The translations under genes were made by a program, and so were the position numbers. From the NCBI GenBank assembly GCA_002448235.1, contig DIXF01000002.1:309754-373753 (forward strand): a stretch of DNA of 64,000 nt, given 5' to 3'. The first letter of the stretch is position 1. The number at the start of each line of letters is the position of its first letter. Under the pieces are notes generated by a model. It was given only the letters and a program-made list of their open reading frames with translations, did not search any database and was not told the origin of the DNA. Positions 17,288-25,822 of the stretch are shown piece by piece. This stretch comes from Syntrophaceae bacterium UBA6087 (GTDB lineage Bacteria; Desulfobacterota; Desulfomonilia; UBA1062).

Positions 17288-18649
17288 ATGAAAGACGCAA
17301 CGAGAACAATCATTGGAATTTTGGTCGGATTAAGTTTCAGTTTCCCTGCCTTTGCCACCGATTTCATCCCGGGAGAGGTAATCGTTAAATTCAAGGCGCC
17401 GGCTTCTCATGCCCACTCCGCAGTATCTGCCGAGGAAAGCCGGGCGATCACCGTTGCGGTTGAAGATACCGAATCGGCGATCTCCGAATTAAATGAGAGA
17501 GCGGACGTTGAATACGTGGAACCGAACTACATCATCGAAGCAGAGGCCGTCCCGAATGACTGGCCGTATGCCGAGACCGTCTGGGCCGATGTCGAGCTTC
17601 CCGGCGCCTGGGATTTCATTTCAGGATCGGAATCGGGGCAGAAGGTTACAATTGCGGTCATCGATTCCGGGGTTGATCTCGATCATCCCGATCTTCAGAG
17701 CAGTCTCATTACTGGATATGATTATGCAAACAACGACTCTTCACCCGAAGACGATACCGGACACGGGACACGGGTGTGCGGAATCATCGGCGCACTCGGG
17801 GACAACGGGACTGGGGTTGCCGGACTCATTTGGAATATCGATTCGGAGATCATGCCGGTAAAGTTCATGAAAAACAATGACGGCAAGACCACGGGTACCC
17901 TGTCCGACGCAATCAATTCCATCTACTATGCCGTGGACCACGGTGCGGACATCATCAACGCAAGCTGGGGCTTCTATTCATATTCCCGCTCCCTTGAAGA
18001 TGCCGTACGGTATGCCATGGACAATGGAGTACTGTTCATCGCCTCAGCAGGGAATAAGGGACAGGATAACGACCTCAATGAGCATTATCCTTCCAATTAC
18101 CCGCTGGAAAATGTCATCGCGGTTGCCGCAATGAGCAGCTCCGGCGATCTTGCGAGTTTTTCCAACTATGGGCTCCAGAGCGTGCACATCGCTGCCCCGG
18201 GCGTGGGGCTGAGCTCCACGGACAACAATGGCGGATACGTTTCGTGGATATCCGGCACCTCTTATGCGGCACCCTTCGTGGCCGGCATAGCTGCCATGGT
18301 GAGATCACAATCTCCGGATATCAGTTACGGCGAAGTGCGGGACATCATCATCAGCACGGTAACGAAAGAGTCCGGGTACAGGTTTAATTACGTTGCGAGC
18401 GGCGGATGCATCAATGCGTACCAGGCGCTTCTCGCAGAGCAGGAGCTGGATGTCGCGGCGAGAGATTCAGCTCCGGCACCATCACAGCAGACTTCGTCGA
18501 GCGATACTGCAGCAAGCGGTGAAGGCGGCGGCGGTGGCGGCGGATGCATGATAGATTCCAGCCGGAACACCGGCAGCGCCCTAAGCCTCCTTGCTTTCAT
18601 AATCTTCGCGGTTGCGTTCCGGATGCCTCGATACAGGCATCTGGGATAG
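17288..18649 (+). CDS. Subtilisin-like serine protease (S8) with Gly-rich/Cys/TM sorting tail
   Basis: 453 aa. Order: signal peptide (~1-23), an I9-like propeptide (PGEVIVKFK to YVEPNYI, ~28-80), then the S8 catalytic domain with D126 (VIDSGVD), H159 (GHGTRV) and S325 (GTSYAAPFVAG). The C-terminus has a Ser/Ala/Pro linker, a run of seven Gly, then C420, a hydrophobic helix (~427-445) and a short basic end (RMPRYR). That tripartite tail resembles bacterial C-terminal protein-sorting signals processed by dedicated intramembrane proteases, so surface attachment after cleavage is inferred. It is expressed from a sigma-54 promoter and stands alone. Confidence 0.93.
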   Translation: MKDATRTIIGILVGLSFSFPAFATDFIPGEVIVKFKAPASHAHSAVSAEESRAITVAVEDTESAISELNERADVEYVEPNYIIEAEAVPNDWPYAETVWADVELPGAWDFISGSESGQKVTIAVIDSGVDLDHPDLQSSLITGYDYANNDSSPEDDTGHGTRVCGIIGALGDNGTGVAGLIWNIDSEIMPVKFMKNNDGKTTGTLSDAINSIYYAVDHGADIINASWGFYSYSRSLEDAVRYAMDNGVLFIASAGNKGQDNDLNEHYPSNYPLENVIAVAAMSSSGDLASFSNYGLQSVHIAAPGVGLSSTDNNGGYVSWISGTSYAAPFVAGIAAMVRSQSPDISYGEVRDIIISTVTKESGYRFNYVASGGCINAYQALLAEQELDVAARDSAPAPSQQTSSSDTAASGEGGGGGGGCMIDSSRNTGSALSLLAFIIFAVAFRMPRYRHLG

Positions 18650-18659
18650 TCTATACCCC

Positions 18660-18681
18660 GCCCCCCTTGCAAAAGGGGGGC
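18660..18681. terminator. Hairpin terminator after the protease gene
   Basis: A 9-bp stem GCCCCCCTT/AAGGGGGGC (18660-18668 and 18673-18681) with a GCAA loop begins 11 bases after the protease stop. No clear T-run follows, so efficiency is uncertain. Confidence 0.55.
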
Positions 18682-18831
18682 ACCCCCCTCCTTCATATCA
18701 AAGTTCGCCAATTGTTTTTACCGGCCGGTTCACTGCAACGATCAAACAGTGTTTTCTTCAGACTATTTTATGAATTATGGAGGAGCACGGTGTCGTGTGC
18801 CCCTCCCATATAAGCAAACAATACTATATCG

Positions 18832-20121
18832 CTAGAGGGCCTCGATTGCCATTGCCATACCCATGCCGCCACCGATGCAGAGGCTTGCGAGGCCTAAGCT
18901 TACGCCGCGGCGTCTCATCTCGTCTGCAAGGGCTATGATAAGCCGCGCGCCGGTGCAGCCGACGGGGTGGCCTATGGAGATGCCGGAGCCGTTCACGTTC
19001 GTGATCGACTCATCGATCTTGAGCTCTCTCATACAGGCAATGGCCTGGGAAGCAAACGCCTCGTTGAGTTCGAAGAGGCCGTAATCCTTGATAGATGTGC
19101 CGGTGATCCTCAGAAGCTTCCTTATGGCGGGAATCGGCCCGAGACCCATGTAGGCCGGGTCCATTCCGCCCGAGGCATAGCCCTTGATCCTGGCAATGGG
19201 TTTGAGCCCGTGTTCTTTGGCCTTTTCTTCACTCATGACCAGTAGCGCTGCTGCTCCGTCATTGATGCCCGATGCATTGCCCGCGGTCACGGTCCCGTCT
19301 TTCTTGAAGGCCGGGGCGAGTTTGCCCATCTTTTCCATGGTAGTGTCCATGGGGCGCTCGTCCGTATCGAAGATTATCGGGTCGCCCTTTTTCTGCGGTT
19401 TGACTACCGGGACAATCTGGTCTTTCAGTATTCCGCTCTTGATCGCGGCCCGGGCCCTCATGTGAGATTCGTACCCGGCCCTGTCCTGGTCATCTCTCGT
19501 AATACCGTACATTTGGGCGATGTTTTCCGCAGTGATGCCCATATGGTATCCGTAGAAGATCTCCCACAGGCCGTCGAACACCATGAGGTCGATGGTCTTC
19601 CCGTAGGGCATGTCCATCCGGTATCCCCAGCGGCCGTTCAGCATGGCGATGGGAACTTCGCTCATGTTTTCCATGCCGCCGGCCATGACAATGCCGTTGT
19701 CTCCTGCCTTGATCGTTGCAGCTGCCAAAGCAAGGGCCTTCATGCCCGACGCGCAAACTTTATTCACGCTGATCGCAGGCGTCTGGACCGGGAAACCGGC
19801 CCTTATCATGGCCTGCCTGCCGGGGTTCTGCCCCTGGCCTGCCTGAAGGACGTTCCCCATGATGACCTCGTCGATCGGTATGGGCTGGTTTGCCTCCGGC
19901 CATTTCCAGTATTCTTTCTCGATCGGCGAAAGGCCGGTCTGTTTGAGCGGGTCCGGGGCTTCATCCTGGGCGTGGCCAGGAAGCGCGGGCTTGATGCCTA
20001 AAGAAAGGAGGACTTCACGCATTACGACCGCTCCCAGTTCCTTAGCCGCGACCCCTTTCAATCCTCCGCCGAATGCTCCTATGGCCGTTCTCTTGCCGTT
20101 AACGATTACCACATTCCCCAT
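18832..20121 (-). CDS. Acetyl-CoA C-acetyltransferase (thiolase) with internal insertion
   Basis: About 429 aa from ATG 20121 (MGNVVIVNGKRT), chosen for AAGGAGG seven bases upstream. The catalytic Cys (NKVCASGM), NEAFASQA, GHPVGCTGAR with the catalytic His and Cys, and the C-terminal GGGMGMA are all present. Family members are usually ~392 aa; here ~40 extra residues (around 38-78, rich in Pro, Glu, Trp) split the N-terminal part between LGIK and IDEVIMGNV. It probably condenses or cleaves acetoacetyl-CoA or longer acyl-CoAs. It is a single-gene unit. Confidence 0.93.
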   Translation of the reverse strand: MGNVVIVNGKRTAIGAFGGGLKGVAAKELGAVVMREVLLSLGIKPALPGHAQDEAPDPLKQTGLSPIEKEYWKWPEANQPIPIDEVIMGNVLQAGQGQNPGRQAMIRAGFPVQTPAISVNKVCASGMKALALAAATIKAGDNGIVMAGGMENMSEVPIAMLNGRWGYRMDMPYGKTIDLMVFDGLWEIFYGYHMGITAENIAQMYGITRDDQDRAGYESHMRARAAIKSGILKDQIVPVVKPQKKGDPIIFDTDERPMDTTMEKMGKLAPAFKKDGTVTAGNASGINDGAAALLVMSEEKAKEHGLKPIARIKGYASGGMDPAYMGLGPIPAIRKLLRITGTSIKDYGLFELNEAFASQAIACMRELKIDESITNVNGSGISIGHPVGCTGARLIIALADEMRRRGVSLGLASLCIGGGMGMAMAIEAL

Positions 20122-20236
20122 GGTGCCTCCTTGTTCCGTAGATTTCATCTCGTGTATGATTTCGTTCACTATTTCACACTAAATGAAGGATGGCAAGAAT
20201 GAATCCCTTGTGCATTTTATCCTATGAGAGCTTGAC

Positions 20237-20265
20237 TTGATTCATTAAATACTTAGGTGTAATCT
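20237..20265 (+). promoter_or_regulatory. Weak possible promoter directly before xerC
   Basis: TTGATT (20237-20242), 17-nt spacer, TAATCT (20260-20265), 6 bases before the xerC ATG. The match to consensus is low (4/6 and 3/6); TTGACT at 20232 gives no better -10. Listed because the geometry matches the other short-leader promoters in this window. Confidence 0.25.
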
Positions 20266-20271
20266 TATTCT

Positions 20272-21159
20272 ATGGATATTGCGCTCGACTCGTTTCTGAA
20301 TCGGTACAAGATGTTTCTCCTCGATCAGAAGGGTCTTTCTTCCGAGACATACCGGGCATACATAGGCGACATCGAGGACCTGATCGCCTTCCTGGGCGAG
20401 AGGAAAGTCTCCGTTCCCGACCGGCTTGTTGTCAGGTCGTACATGATGAAGCTTCACACCTCATACAACCGCTCTTCCATCAACCGGAAGCTGAGCTCCA
20501 TAAAGGGCTTTTTCGATTTTGTCCTTACGCAGACCGACCTTTCGCTCAACCCGTTCGCCCACGTACGCTCGCTCAAGAAGCACGAAGACCTCCCGAAGTT
20601 TCTGACGCCCGACGAGATGGTCGACCTTATCGAAGGGACTCGGGACATTCGGGACAGGGCGGTTCTGGAGCTGTTCTACTCCACGGGCGTGCGGGTGGGG
20701 GAGGTGGAGACGATGAACTGTATGGATGTCGATATGGATTCCGGGTTCATCCTCGTAACGGGCAAGGGATCCAAGCAGAGAAAGATTCCCATAGGGAAGA
20801 GGGCAATGTCGGCAATCATGGAGTATCTTCAAAGCAGGGGGATACCGGACCCGATCTACTGCATGGAACCGCTTTTCCTGAACAGCAGAAACAAGAGGCT
20901 GACCACTCGGAGTATCCGGAGGCTCGTGGACAGGTGGGCAAAGGGCGCCGCCTTGAGCAGGCATATTAGCCCCCATGTGATACGGCATACCTTTGCCACC
21001 CATATGCTCGATGCAGGTGCCGATCTAAGGGCCATCCAGGAAATGCTGGGACATGCAAGCCTTTCCACTACACAGCATTATACGCATTTAACCCTGGACA
21101 AACTAATGGATGTATACGATAAGGCCCATCCAAAGGCCAAGGAGGACGAATGGAAATAA
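20272..21159 (+). CDS. xerC: Tyrosine recombinase XerC
   Basis: 295 aa, the size of XerC/XerD, which resolve chromosome dimers at dif. An N-terminal SAM-like core-binding domain (~1-90) precedes the catalytic domain with Arg in STGVRVGEVE, HxxR in HVIRHTFATH, His in LGHASLSTT and the nucleophile Tyr in QHYTHLTLDKL. The order xerC-hslV-hslU matches the codV-clpQ-clpY order of Bacillus, which supports XerC rather than a phage integrase. It overlaps hslV by 10 bases. Confidence 0.93.
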   Translation: MDIALDSFLNRYKMFLLDQKGLSSETYRAYIGDIEDLIAFLGERKVSVPDRLVVRSYMMKLHTSYNRSSINRKLSSIKGFFDFVLTQTDLSLNPFAHVRSLKKHEDLPKFLTPDEMVDLIEGTRDIRDRAVLELFYSTGVRVGEVETMNCMDVDMDSGFILVTGKGSKQRKIPIGKRAMSAIMEYLQSRGIPDPIYCMEPLFLNSRNKRLTTRSIRRLVDRWAKGAALSRHISPHVIRHTFATHMLDAGADLRAIQEMLGHASLSTTQHYTHLTLDKLMDVYDKAHPKAKEDEWK

Positions 21160-21683
21160 GGGGAACTACAGTGCTCTGCGTCCGCAGAGGCACAAACGTG
21201 GTGCTTGCCGGAGACGGGCAGGTAACGATGAACAACGTCGTATTCAAGGCAAACGCCCGCAAGGTCAGGAGACTGTATGAAGACAAGATACTGGCCGGGT
21301 TCGCAGGCTCGACCTCCGATGCATTCACGCTTTTCGAACGGTTCGAGGCAAAGCTCAAGGAATACCGCGGCAATCTCACCCGCGCAGCGGTGGAGATGGG
21401 CAAGGACTGGCGTACCGATCGCGTATTGCGGAGGCTCGAAGCCCTGATGATCGTTGCGAACGGTGAAAAAACCTTTCTCCTCTCCGGCAGCGGAGATGTG
21501 GTCGAACCCGATGATGACGTTTGCGGGATCGGCTCCGGAGGCCAGTTTGCCGTGGCTGCAGCCAAGGCCCTGATTCACGATACCGATCTCTCCGCCCGGG
21601 CCATTGCCGAAAGGTCTATGGATATTGCTGCGGATATCTGTATCTATACGAATAAAAACCTAATATTTGAGGAACTGTCATGA
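21150..21683 (+). CDS. hslV: ATP-dependent protease peptidase subunit HslV
   Basis: 177 aa. It is the proteolytic ring of the HslUV (ClpQY) protease. The chain starts MEIRGTTVLC; removal of MEIRG would expose the catalytic N-terminal Thr (T6). GDGQVTM and the GIGSGGQFAVAAAKAL segment are family hallmarks. It overlaps xerC upstream and hslU downstream (ATGA), giving a tight three-gene operon. Confidence 0.96.
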   Translation: MEIRGTTVLCVRRGTNVVLAGDGQVTMNNVVFKANARKVRRLYEDKILAGFAGSTSDAFTLFERFEAKLKEYRGNLTRAAVEMGKDWRTDRVLRRLEALMIVANGEKTFLLSGSGDVVEPDDDVCGIGSGGQFAVAAAKALIHDTDLSARAIAERSMDIAADICIYTNKNLIFEELS

Positions 21684-22990
21684 GCAGCTTATCTCCCAAG
21701 CAGATCGTTGCGGAACTGGATAAATATATCGTCGGACAGGACAAGGCCAAGCGGGCCGTTGCCATCTCTCTGCGCAACCGCTGGCGACGCCAGCGTGTTT
21801 CGGAAGACATGCGGGAGGATATTTATCCGAAGAATATCATCCTCATCGGGCCGACAGGGGTGGGGAAAACCGAGATCGCCCGCAGACTCGCCAGACTGGC
21901 CGATGCCCCCTTCATAAAGGTGGAAGCCTCGAAATTCACCGAAGTGGGGTACGTGGGCAGGGATGTGGAATCCATCATCCGCGACCTCATGAGGATCGGC
22001 GTTCAGATGGTGCAGAAGGAAGAGAGCGAGAAGGTAAAGTCCAAGGCCCGGGAAATAGCCCAGGAGCGTGTCCTCGACTATCTTCTTCCGGTAGGAAAAG
22101 ACGCCCAGGTCCATGCAGACAGCAGGGAAAAGATGAGAACCATGCTCAGGGAAGGACTGCTCGATGAGAGGATTATCGAGGTGGAAGCCAGGGAATCGGC
22201 GATGCCCACGATCGAAGTCTTTTCCGGCCAGGGGCTGGAAGAGATGGGCATCGACTTCAAAGAGATGTTTTCCAACTTCATGCCCAAGAAGACCCGCCGC
22301 CGAAAGATGACGGTCAAGGAAGCGCTTGAATTCCTCGCCTCCAAGGAGGTGTCCCGGCTGGTCGATATGGACAAGGTCTCGGAAGAGGCACGGCATCGGG
22401 TCGAGAACAACGGCATCGTGTTCGTGGACGAGCTGGACAAGGTTGCCGGGAGGGAGTCAGGCCACGGCCCCGATGTTTCGCGAGAAGGGGTGCAAAGGGA
22501 TCTTCTGCCCATTGTTGAAGGAACGACGGTGAACACCAAGTTCGGGCCTGTCAAGACGGATCATATTCTCTTCATCGGTTCGGGGGCCTTTCATGTGAGC
22601 AAACCGTCCGACCTCATTCCCGAGCTGCAGGGCAGGTTTCCCATCAGAGAAGAGCTCAATCCTCTGACGCGGGAGGATTTCGTGAGGATCCTGATAGAGC
22701 CGAAGAATGCCCTGATCAGGCAGTACCAGGCACTGCTCGCCACCGAAGGGATCGACCTTCAGATACTCGATGACGCCGTTTCCGAGATCGCACGCATTGC
22801 CCAGTATATCAACGACCATACGGAGAATATCGGGGCCAGGCGGCTCCATACGGTCCTGGAAAAACTGCTGGAGGACATCTCATTCGAGGCAGCAGATGCC
22901 GCCGGAAAAATAAGCATCGATGCACAATATGTCGCGACGCGGCTCGATCCCATTATGCAGAAGGAAGACTTGAGCAGATATATTCTCTGA
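21680..22990 (+). CDS. hslU: ATP-dependent protease ATPase subunit HslU
   Basis: 436 aa. It is the AAA+ unfoldase partner of HslV. Walker A GPTGVGKTE at ~56, the YVGRDVES pore-loop region near 93, Walker B IVFVDELDKVA near 250, and the C-terminal SRYIL that docks into HslV to activate it. The I domain lies at ~110-235. It ends the xerC-hslV-hslU operon. Confidence 0.97.
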   Translation: MSSLSPKQIVAELDKYIVGQDKAKRAVAISLRNRWRRQRVSEDMREDIYPKNIILIGPTGVGKTEIARRLARLADAPFIKVEASKFTEVGYVGRDVESIIRDLMRIGVQMVQKEESEKVKSKAREIAQERVLDYLLPVGKDAQVHADSREKMRTMLREGLLDERIIEVEARESAMPTIEVFSGQGLEEMGIDFKEMFSNFMPKKTRRRKMTVKEALEFLASKEVSRLVDMDKVSEEARHRVENNGIVFVDELDKVAGRESGHGPDVSREGVQRDLLPIVEGTTVNTKFGPVKTDHILFIGSGAFHVSKPSDLIPELQGRFPIREELNPLTREDFVRILIEPKNALIRQYQALLATEGIDLQILDDAVSEIARIAQYINDHTENIGARRLHTVLEKLLEDISFEAADAAGKISIDAQYVATRLDPIMQKEDLSRYIL

Positions 22991-23165
22991 TTGTTCGCGG
23001 GTATTACTGTCTTGAAGCGCCGGGAAAGGGCGTCTTGAAGAATCATTGAAAATCGTTCGGACGATCATTCGCAGCGAGTGACCAGCTTGCGTTTCCCGTA
23101 TCAACCCGAATGCAATTCCTTTGGCTTGCAAACCTGTGGTAAGATGCTCTCGTATTGGAGGAGAT

Positions 23166-24131
23166 ATGATTTCTAAAGGAAGATTTGTAACCGATCTCCA
23201 TGACGGAGAAGGGGTGAGGGCGGTTTTCATGTTATCCGAGCGCAGGATCCTCGTTGCGCGCAATGGGAAGCCGTACGCGAAGCTCTTGCTTACCGACAAG
23301 TCCGGTGATGTCCTCGCGATCGTCTGGGAGGACGCCCGGCAGCAGGTCAGCCCCATTTCTCCGGGCGACGTGGTGGGGATCAGGGGGAACGTGGAGTCCT
23401 ACGAGGGAAGGGTCCAGATACGGGTAGAGAAGATCGTAAAGCTCAAAGAGGAGGAGGTGGATATGACCGCGCTTGTCCCCACAACGGGCAAGGATATCCC
23501 CGCCATGATGGACGAGGTCGATAAGCATCTCGCCGGGATCAGGAGCGTGCATCTCAAGGCCCTTGTAGACATGGTATTGGCCGGTGATGGGATACGGGAC
23601 GCCTTCCAGAAGGCCCCTGCAGCCAAGGGGATTCATCATAACTATATCGGCGGGCTCCTCGAGCATACACTCTATATCATGAGGACGGTAAACGCCCTCT
23701 ACCCGATCTATGCGCACCTCGGGCTGAATAAAGACCTGCTCATTGCCGGAGCTCTGCTGCATGATATGGGAAAGATCTATGAATACTCTTTCAGCAGGAT
23801 TATCGAGATGACCCCCATGGGCAGGCTCGTGGGCCACATCTATCTCTCGACGCATATTGTCGACCAGGCTGTTTCAAAGATAGAAGGGTTCCCGGATGAG
23901 CTCAGGCTTCAGCTCCTCCATATCCTGCTGGGCCATCACGGCCAGCTGGAATACGGATCGCCGAAGCTCCCCATGACCAAAGAAGCGATGCTGCTTCATA
24001 TGCTCGACGATCTCGATGCAAAGCTCATCGGTTTTTCCGCTATCATCGGCGCTACCCCGGACGAAGAGGAGTTTGCATATTCCGACATCTATGGCAGGTA
24101 TCTCTATACAAAGGTATATGATGAGGATTGA
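23166..24131 (+). CDS. OB-fold + HD-domain protein, YhaM-like 3'-5' exoribonuclease
   Basis: About 321 aa from ATG 23166 (MISKGRFVTDL), chosen because GGAGG stands four bases before it. The N-terminal OB-fold nucleic-acid-binding domain (~15-95, KLLLTDKSGDVLAIVWED) is followed by an HD metal-dependent phosphohydrolase domain (~150-290) with HHNYIGGLLEH, LLHDMGKI and a later GHHG. This layout matches the YhaM/CBF1 exoribonuclease family. RNA turnover or repair is the likely role; the substrate is inferred from family only. Confidence 0.87.
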   Translation: MISKGRFVTDLHDGEGVRAVFMLSERRILVARNGKPYAKLLLTDKSGDVLAIVWEDARQQVSPISPGDVVGIRGNVESYEGRVQIRVEKIVKLKEEEVDMTALVPTTGKDIPAMMDEVDKHLAGIRSVHLKALVDMVLAGDGIRDAFQKAPAAKGIHHNYIGGLLEHTLYIMRTVNALYPIYAHLGLNKDLLIAGALLHDMGKIYEYSFSRIIEMTPMGRLVGHIYLSTHIVDQAVSKIEGFPDELRLQLLHILLGHHGQLEYGSPKLPMTKEAMLLHMLDDLDAKLIGFSAIIGATPDEEEFAYSDIYGRYLYTKVYDED

Positions 24132-24210
24132 CGGATGCCTTATTCAGGGCGGCATATATCCTTTCATGGGATGCATACTTGCAGGCATAAGTGTTTAAGG
24201 GGGAAGGTCT

Positions 24211-24795
24211 ATGGGGAACGGACTGAGTGAAAAGCATGGGCAGGCACTTGTGAAGGCGGCGAGGCGGACGATCGAGGACAAGTTGAGCGTCAAAAAAGAG
24301 GGCAGTGAAACGGACGATGCGGCCTTGAGCGACCCTGTCATGCAGGAAAAACACGGGGTTTTTGTAACACTGACAATAAACGGTCAGCTCAGAGGATGCA
24401 TCGGATACCTTGAAGGGCGGGAGCCCGTGGTCGATGCCGTAAGGCACAATGCCGCAAACGCTGCATTCGGCGATCCCCGATTCCCTCCCCTGAAGGCCTC
24501 GGAGCTTGAAGATCTCGATATCGAGGTGAGCATCCTCACCGACCCAAAGGTGCTTGAATACCGCGATTCCTCCGACCTTCTGGCAAAGCTCGCCCCAGGG
24601 ATAGACGGAGTGATCATCCGCTCCGGCCTTTCCTCTGCGACCTTTCTTCCCCAGGTCTGGGAACAGCTGCCGGGTAAGGAAGAATTCTTAAGCCACCTCT
24701 GCCTCAAGGCAGGGCTGCCTTCGAATGCCTGGGCAAAGGGCACGTTGGAGGTTCTGACATACCGGGTTCGGTACTTCGAAGAGCGCAAGGAATAA
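24211..24795 (+). CDS. AMMECR1 family protein (AmmeMemoRadiSam system protein A)
   Basis: 194 aa. The AMMECR1 domain fills the protein: GVFVTLTINGQLRGCIGYLEG (split here as GVFVTLT and LRGCIGYLEG) is the family signature, with the conserved Cys and the FGDPRFPPL motif. In many anaerobes the gene is linked to a Memo protein and a radical-SAM enzyme; neither is nearby here, so this is an orphan copy. The molecular function of the family is not settled. Confidence 0.88.
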   Translation: MGNGLSEKHGQALVKAARRTIEDKLSVKKEGSETDDAALSDPVMQEKHGVFVTLTINGQLRGCIGYLEGREPVVDAVRHNAANAAFGDPRFPPLKASELEDLDIEVSILTDPKVLEYRDSSDLLAKLAPGIDGVIIRSGLSSATFLPQVWEQLPGKEEFLSHLCLKAGLPSNAWAKGTLEVLTYRVRYFEERKE

Positions 24796-24806
24796 AAAGA
24801 GGGTTT

Positions 24807-25715
24807 TTAGCTGATCGTCATCCAGCGATATTCCCGGATGTGGTCCAGGAGCTCGTACGTGATTTCCTGGCTCTCGGTGGAGCAGGCCCGGGAAGTGAAT
24901 ATAATCTTAAGCCGGGGTGTTTTGCGTAGGGGTATGAGATCGAGCAGCGCGCCTGTGCGAACGGTTTTCCCGTGAGAGGCAGCAATTTTTATAAGGTGCG
25001 AAAACCGGATGGTGTATTCGCTGTGTTTGTACAGGCGTATCTCGCGAGGAAAACCGTCAAGGATCAAATCTCTTTTCAGGTAGTCCATATCTTCAGGGAT
25101 AACGGGGTCGGACGAGTGCTCAGAGAGAAACGCCGGGATATTGTTTCGGCAGATGGCCTCGACGAGCTTCATTGCTCCTATGTTCAGATTGAAAAACCCC
25201 GCCTTAGGTGTTTCGAGATCATAGGTTCGAATAAAACGGAGCGCTTCACCCTGTATTTCCGACGGATCGATGTCCGTCATCGCATCCAGATCACCGATGA
25301 CCTCGTTCATGATGATGAGGTCGATCCCGCGGAGAGCGTCGGTTATTTCGTGAACATCGGCCTGGATGGACGTAATCCGGGAAAGCCATTGGGAGAGATG
25401 CCCCCGCTGTCTTAAGAGGAGCTTTTGGGAGAGATCCAACATGTAGACCCGGTGTATGAGGTGTGCATATTCACCCAGCAGCCCGGACATGAGGCTCCCG
25501 TATCCCCCGCCTATCTCGCACACGCACGTCCCTTTTTTCAAAAGGCCGCTTCCAGTCAGGAAATCCCCGATCATCGCACCGTAGCTTCGCGGCGACTCCA
25601 GCAGGAATTCATAGGGCGAGCCGGCATGCGAGAACGACTCGCAGATGGTATACTCCTTCATGAGGTCGATGGGTGTCTTTCTGTGGAAATCTCTGGTTGA
25701 ATTCATTTCCGCCAT
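24807..25715 (-). CDS. Class I SAM-dependent methyltransferase, unassigned
   Basis: About 302 aa; starts at 25715 (MAEMNS), 25706 or a TTG at 25742 are all possible and none has a clear ribosome site. Motif I is CVCEIGGGYGSL (~70-80), followed by YMLDLSQKL and an acidic LIIMNEVIGDLDAM segment that recalls NDUFAF7/MidA-like methyltransferases. Residues ~200-300 are not recognised. It is convergent with AMMECR1 and divergent from htrA. Substrate unknown. Confidence 0.7.
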   Translation of the reverse strand: MAEMNSTRDFHRKTPIDLMKEYTICESFSHAGSPYEFLLESPRSYGAMIGDFLTGSGLLKKGTCVCEIGGGYGSLMSGLLGEYAHLIHRVYMLDLSQKLLLRQRGHLSQWLSRITSIQADVHEITDALRGIDLIIMNEVIGDLDAMTDIDPSEIQGEALRFIRTYDLETPKAGFFNLNIGAMKLVEAICRNNIPAFLSEHSSDPVIPEDMDYLKRDLILDGFPREIRLYKHSEYTIRFSHLIKIAASHGKTVRTGALLDLIPLRKTPRLKIIFTSRACSTESQEITYELLDHIREYRWMTIS

Positions 25716-25761
25716 GGGAGGAGATCTATATAGTACTTTCAAAGCCGTGTACAGGATGATC

Positions 25762-25789
25762 TTGAGTTATATGCAATACTTGTTATAAG
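25762..25789 (+). promoter_or_regulatory. Probable promoter of htrA
   Basis: TTGAGT (25762-25767), 16-nt spacer, TATAAG (25784-25789), followed by a ~25-base leader containing GGAGGTG before the ATG at 25823. Confidence 0.5.
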
Positions 25790-25822
25790 GTAATCCCATG
25801 TATCGAGCATGGAGGTGCAACT

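Noticed and set aside
18775..18812. Hairpin GGAGGAGCAC/GTGCCCCTCC as a thiolase terminator
   Set aside because: The stem has a mismatch and there is no U-tract on the minus-strand transcript; support is too thin for a feature.
20272..21159. Tyrosine recombinase as a sign of a prophage or integrated element
   Set aside because: It is XerC in the conserved xerC-hslV-hslU order; no attachment repeats, tRNA or phage genes are nearby.
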